A stretch of DNA of 9,143 nt from RPQK01 sp041946865. GTDB taxonomy: Bacteria > Acidobacteriota > UBA6911 > RPQK01. Shown piece by piece: positions 8,101-9,143 of this stretch (the first letter of the stretch is position 1; every line of letters starts with the position of its first letter). The position numbers were made by a program, and so were the translations under genes. The stretch spans positions 1-9,143 of the forward strand of contig JBHGBF010000224.1 of the NCBI GenBank assembly GCA_041946865.1, given 5' to 3'. Under the pieces are notes generated by a model. That model did not search any database. It was not told the DNA's origin and saw only the letters and a program-made list of their open reading frames with translations.

Positions 8101-8744
8101 TCAATGTTCAACGCCACATGCTGAGTTCCGTTCGAGCCGGTGTCCACGTTGGTGGAGCCGTCGATCGTCAAGTTGTGCTGGTTCGTCCGCGTACCGTTGA
8201 TGCTGATGGCGCTTAAGCCGCCCGGACCCGCGACCTGGAAGTTCCCCGTCGTCACGACACCCGGGACAATCTTCACCAGGTCGAGGTAGTTTCGGCCATT
8301 GATGGCCAGTTCACGCACCTGGCGGCCGGTTACAATCTCTCCCTGCTCGCCCGAACGACTCTTGACTTGGAGTTGTCCGGCGTCCGCCGAGACCTGAATC
8401 GTCGAGGTCACCTCGCCGACTTCCATGACAATCGTGCCTGCCGATTGCTTCTGGTTGGTCTCCAGAATAATCCCGCTCTTCACGACCGTCTTGAAGCCGC
8501 TCATCTCCACGGTGATCGTGTAATTGCCCGGCTGCAACACCGGAAAGTTGAAAAGTCCGGTGTCGCTTGTGATGGTCTCGAGCTTCAGGTTCTTGGACGG
8601 CTCTGTCAAAGTGACGTTAGCACCCGGGACCATTGCTCCCGTCGTGTCTTGGACCAGGCCGCTCAAGCTTGCGCTCGTCTGCGCATACAGCGGCAGCAGA
8701 AGCAAGATGCACACTGCTGCACATACACTAAGGAACCGAGTCAT
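5133..8744 (-). CDS. Oar-like TonB-dependent outer-membrane receptor
   Basis: The 1203-residue product is a large outer-membrane barrel protein. Residues 1-21 are a signal peptide (CILLLLPLYA, cleavage before Gln). Residues about 24-110 are a carboxypeptidase-regulatory-like domain (SGLVQDTTGAMVPGANVTL, then DTGLFNFPVLQPGNYTITVE). Residues about 120-250 form the plug, with LAINGRNYLDLVKIVPGV, INGTRTNQHNLTIDGS and YGRSGGGEIKITTRSGTKDF. The rest is a beta-barrel with family-type stretches such as FDRKHNLAINYVWNLP (972-987) and LEMFNAFNHPNF (about 1117-1128), ending in MKLYF, with the C-terminal Phe expected for barrel assembly. The length is usual for this family, which is greatly expanded in Acidobacteriota. 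Such receptors are thought to import large or scarce ligands such as oligosaccharides using TonB; the ligand cannot be told here. No SusD-like partner follows, and no obvious TonB box was identified. ATG 8744 has a strong ribosome site, and a terminator follows the gene. Confidence 0.95.
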   Translation of the reverse strand: MTRFLSVCAAVCILLLLPLYAQTSASLSGLVQDTTGAMVPGANVTLTEPSKNLKLETITSDTGLFNFPVLQPGNYTITVEMSGFKTVVKSGIILETNQKQSAGTIVMEVGEVTSTIQVSADAGQLQVKSRSGEQGEIVTGRQVRELAINGRNYLDLVKIVPGVVTTGNFQVAGPGGLSAISINGTRTNQHNLTIDGSTNVDTGSNGTQHVALNIDAIEEFQVLSSNYQAEYGRSGGGEIKITTRSGTKDFHGTAYLFHRHEGMNANTFFRNADKTSRAFYRYNYFGYNIGGPVKLGNFLKDKMYFFWGQEWHKQFVPVGVQQVRMPTDLEVNGDFSQTRDGSGNDITIKDPLTGKPFENEKIPANRINTSGQNILKLFNRYINMPEKMPLFNHQSQESINYPRREENIRVDYNITENLRMFARFTQDSDEQIMPYGVGWTSGQNFPLTPTIFKQGPARNASLNITWVINNTMTNEFVFGPSQNNLTLDPVDPDAATFKGIGLTFTPPYPYSPYQFVNINFSGYGSYGVINNYTQFPYKNSNTTFDFYDNLNKIWGSHSFKTGIYYQRQRKDQAAGTSMTINFSNNVNNPNNAGHPLANALLGNFDTLTAPNRPIGQGQYRSTNLEWYVQDNWRVTPRLTVDYGIRFSYIGPQYDDRDQERYFDPNAWDPAKAVRLYRPDKNGFAYDPVFPEVTGLPKYLIGRIVPGSGEPFNGMVHIRGGFKKRPPQIGPALGFAFDMFGNAKTVLRGGFRTAYDRVSGNTSVFPAVGQPPVYVNPQFFYGNLDTVGAAGAQVVLAPSNVHGIDREGKIPMVHSFSLQIQHRLPHDTVVSLGYVGSVSSHLWQTVNLNYSPYGELFTKAAQDPAQYPNFTVPDVQPNLAQVYIDKGLKFDGSKAFQANFLKKYPGYGTIQYRGAMGSANYHSMQAMVQRRFGRGLTYAIAYTWGRAMDTANGDGDYQNPVCSRCYDYRRASFDRKHNLAINYVWNLPAVAKHFFDNALGRAVFDNWQLSGISQFQTGSPAEPNFGLVTPSGSGLNTSQRVLGSWTEGPRIQVIGDPVPTNQSRTNWLNYSALQLPEIGQIGGNRSWIDNPGLNIHDISIYKNFPLWSEKERFLQFRLEMFNAFNHPNFTGFNSGMTFQVADSAMSNYNAVKQASPQTVRGFVGGISPPNPNTYRLGRGNGEVNSQPGYVSANRVIELAMKLYF

Positions 8745-8751
8745 AGCTTTA

Positions 8752-8758
8752 CCTCCCC
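8752..8758 (-). promoter_or_regulatory. Strong ribosome binding site of the receptor gene
   Basis: On the minus strand GGGGAGG, extended by T, lies 7 bases before ATG 8744. It is close to the ideal anti-16S complement and suggests efficient translation. Confidence 0.8.
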
Positions 8759-8839
8759 AAGTGTGATGTGAATGGTGGTTGAGAAATAGGTTGTTGTGTA
8801 AACAAACGAACCTTTTCTTTCAGAGCCAGGGATGCCGCC

Positions 8840-8869
8840 ATCTTGCTTCAAGCAACCCGCGCTTGTCAA
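8840..8869 (-). promoter_or_regulatory. Candidate promoter of the receptor gene
   Basis: A perfect -35 TTGACA (minus strand, 8869-8864) is followed by an 18-base spacer and CAAGAT (8845-8840), a poor -10 that keeps A2, A5 and T6. Transcription would begin near 8833, giving a leader of about 90 bases. The weak -10 and long spacer suggest need for an activator. A second, weaker pair exists farther upstream (TTGAAT at 8929-8924 and TATTTA at 8908-8903, spacer only 15). Confidence 0.4.
8843..8855. promoter_or_regulatory. 13-bp palindrome in the receptor promoter spacer, possible operator
   Basis: TTGCTT-C-AAGCAA is a perfect palindrome with 6-bp arms around one central base. It covers part of the spacer and the first bases of the proposed -10, so a bound dimeric regulator would directly affect RNA polymerase. 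No local gene encodes a regulator and I cannot match it to a named operator. Confidence 0.35.
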
Positions 8870-9022
8870 CAGACTTGTCGGGTCCGGAGGTTGTCTTCGG
8901 GGTAAATATGCAAATGATGACAAATTCAACGTTTAGGTGTGTCAGCCGGGTTTTTCAGGGAAACCGGCGAAAAAAATAGTAGCGTCAGGAACAGGAATCA
9001 AATGCGATCGAGCGTGCGGGCA
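8870..9022. other. Upstream non-coding region with an AT-rich island
   Basis: No credible gene lies in 8745-9143. Between the promoter and the hairpin array there is an AT-rich island (about 8903-8935). There is also a bulged inverted repeat (8945-8953 with 8961-8968, loop TTCAGGG) flanked by A7 on its right. Read on either strand this stem is not followed by Ts, so it is not a terminator as it stands. Nothing else is recognised. Confidence 0.4.
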
Positions 9023-9132
9023 GGCTTTTATCGTGGCCGGACTCTCCCGAGTCCGGCAGCGCCGGCCGCTTTTGGCCGGGCTCTCGCGAGCCCGGCTGCC
9101 GGACTCTGGAGAGTCCGGCCACGATAAAAGCC
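9023..9132. repeat. REP/BIME-like array: 110-bp inverted repeat with three 22-nt hairpins
   Basis: Positions 9023-9060 and 9095-9132 are inverted copies: 38 bp with one mismatch (9048/9107), the outer 25 bp perfect. Inside lie three hairpins of identical form, each with a 9-bp stem and 4-base loop: 9036-9057 (stem GCCGGACTC, loop TCCC), 9075-9096 (stem GCCGGGCTC, loop TCGC) and 9098-9119 (stem GCCGGACTC, loop TGGA). The middle one differs by a compensated A-T to G-C change, so pairing is conserved. The first two are 17 bases apart, with an alternative 6-bp stem CCGGCC/GGCCGG (9062-9067 with 9074-9079) between them; the last two are 1 base apart. Clear target-site duplications are absent at the ends. 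The architecture matches extragenic palindromes mobilised in trans; a RAYT-type transposase is not in the window. Confidence 0.8.
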
Positions 9133-9143
9133 GCTTGAATTTT

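Noticed and set aside
8786..8813. TTGT...ACAA half-sites (GTTGTTGTGTAAACAAAC) as a second operator near the receptor start
   Set aside because: Only 4-bp arms pair and the sequence is low in complexity, so chance is a sufficient explanation.
8945..8968. Terminator upstream of the receptor gene
   Set aside because: The stem is bulged, and the adjoining A7 (T7 on the minus strand) precedes rather than follows it in the minus direction; on the plus strand it is followed by As.
9036..9119. CRISPR-like array at the right edge
   Set aside because: The units are palindromic hairpins separated by 17 and 1 bases, not spacers of even length, and no cas gene is seen.
9013..9143. Complete MITE with target-site duplication
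   Set aside because: Bases flanking the 110-bp inverted repeat do not form a direct duplication, so insertion by a classical DDE transposase is not supported.

Overview
The window carries four protein-coding genes on GC-rich DNA. They are three secreted tetratricopeptide-repeat (TPR) proteins and one very large Oar-like TonB-dependent outer-membrane receptor. An outer-membrane barrel with an N-terminal carboxypeptidase-regulatory-like domain, next to exported TPR proteins and a TPR protein carrying the same N-terminal domain, is typical of Acidobacteriota, particularly the Solibacter/Bryobacter group. That taxonomic placement is inferred from family knowledge, not read from a marker gene. There are no tRNA, rRNA, CRISPR, transposase or phage genes.

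Layout. Positions 1-188 are non-coding and repetitive: several tiny palindromes followed by a degenerate 7-bp tandem repeat that runs into the stop codon of the first gene. A minus-strand gene (185-1315) encodes a signal peptide followed by ten gapless TPR units. A 130-bp divergent intergenic region holds a perfect TATAAT and a perfect AGGAGG ribosome binding site. Next comes a plus-strand gene (1446-3890, TTG start) for an exported protein that joins a CXXCH heme-binding motif, TolB-like PD40 propeller blades and seven TPRs. A 128-bp convergent gap contains a strong GC hairpin. Two minus-strand genes follow: a carboxypeptidase-regulatory-like/TPR protein (4019-5017) and, upstream of it in transcription order, the 1203-residue receptor (5133-8744). 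A clear intrinsic terminator (5081-5111) sits between these two.

The remaining 8745-9143 is the receptor leader. It has a strong Shine-Dalgarno, a TTGACA -35 element and a 13-bp palindrome inside the promoter spacer. Beyond these lies a 110-bp inverted-repeat structure built from three 22-nt hairpins of identical architecture, resembling a REP/BIME-type extragenic element.

How the genes may work together (inference): all four products appear exported. The receptor would sit in the outer membrane. The three TPR proteins would be periplasmic or envelope scaffolds, one of which may bind heme c. No SusD-like partner, enzyme or regulator is in view, so the substrate cannot be deduced. The most unusual items are the heme-motif/PD40/TPR fusion and the three-hairpin array.
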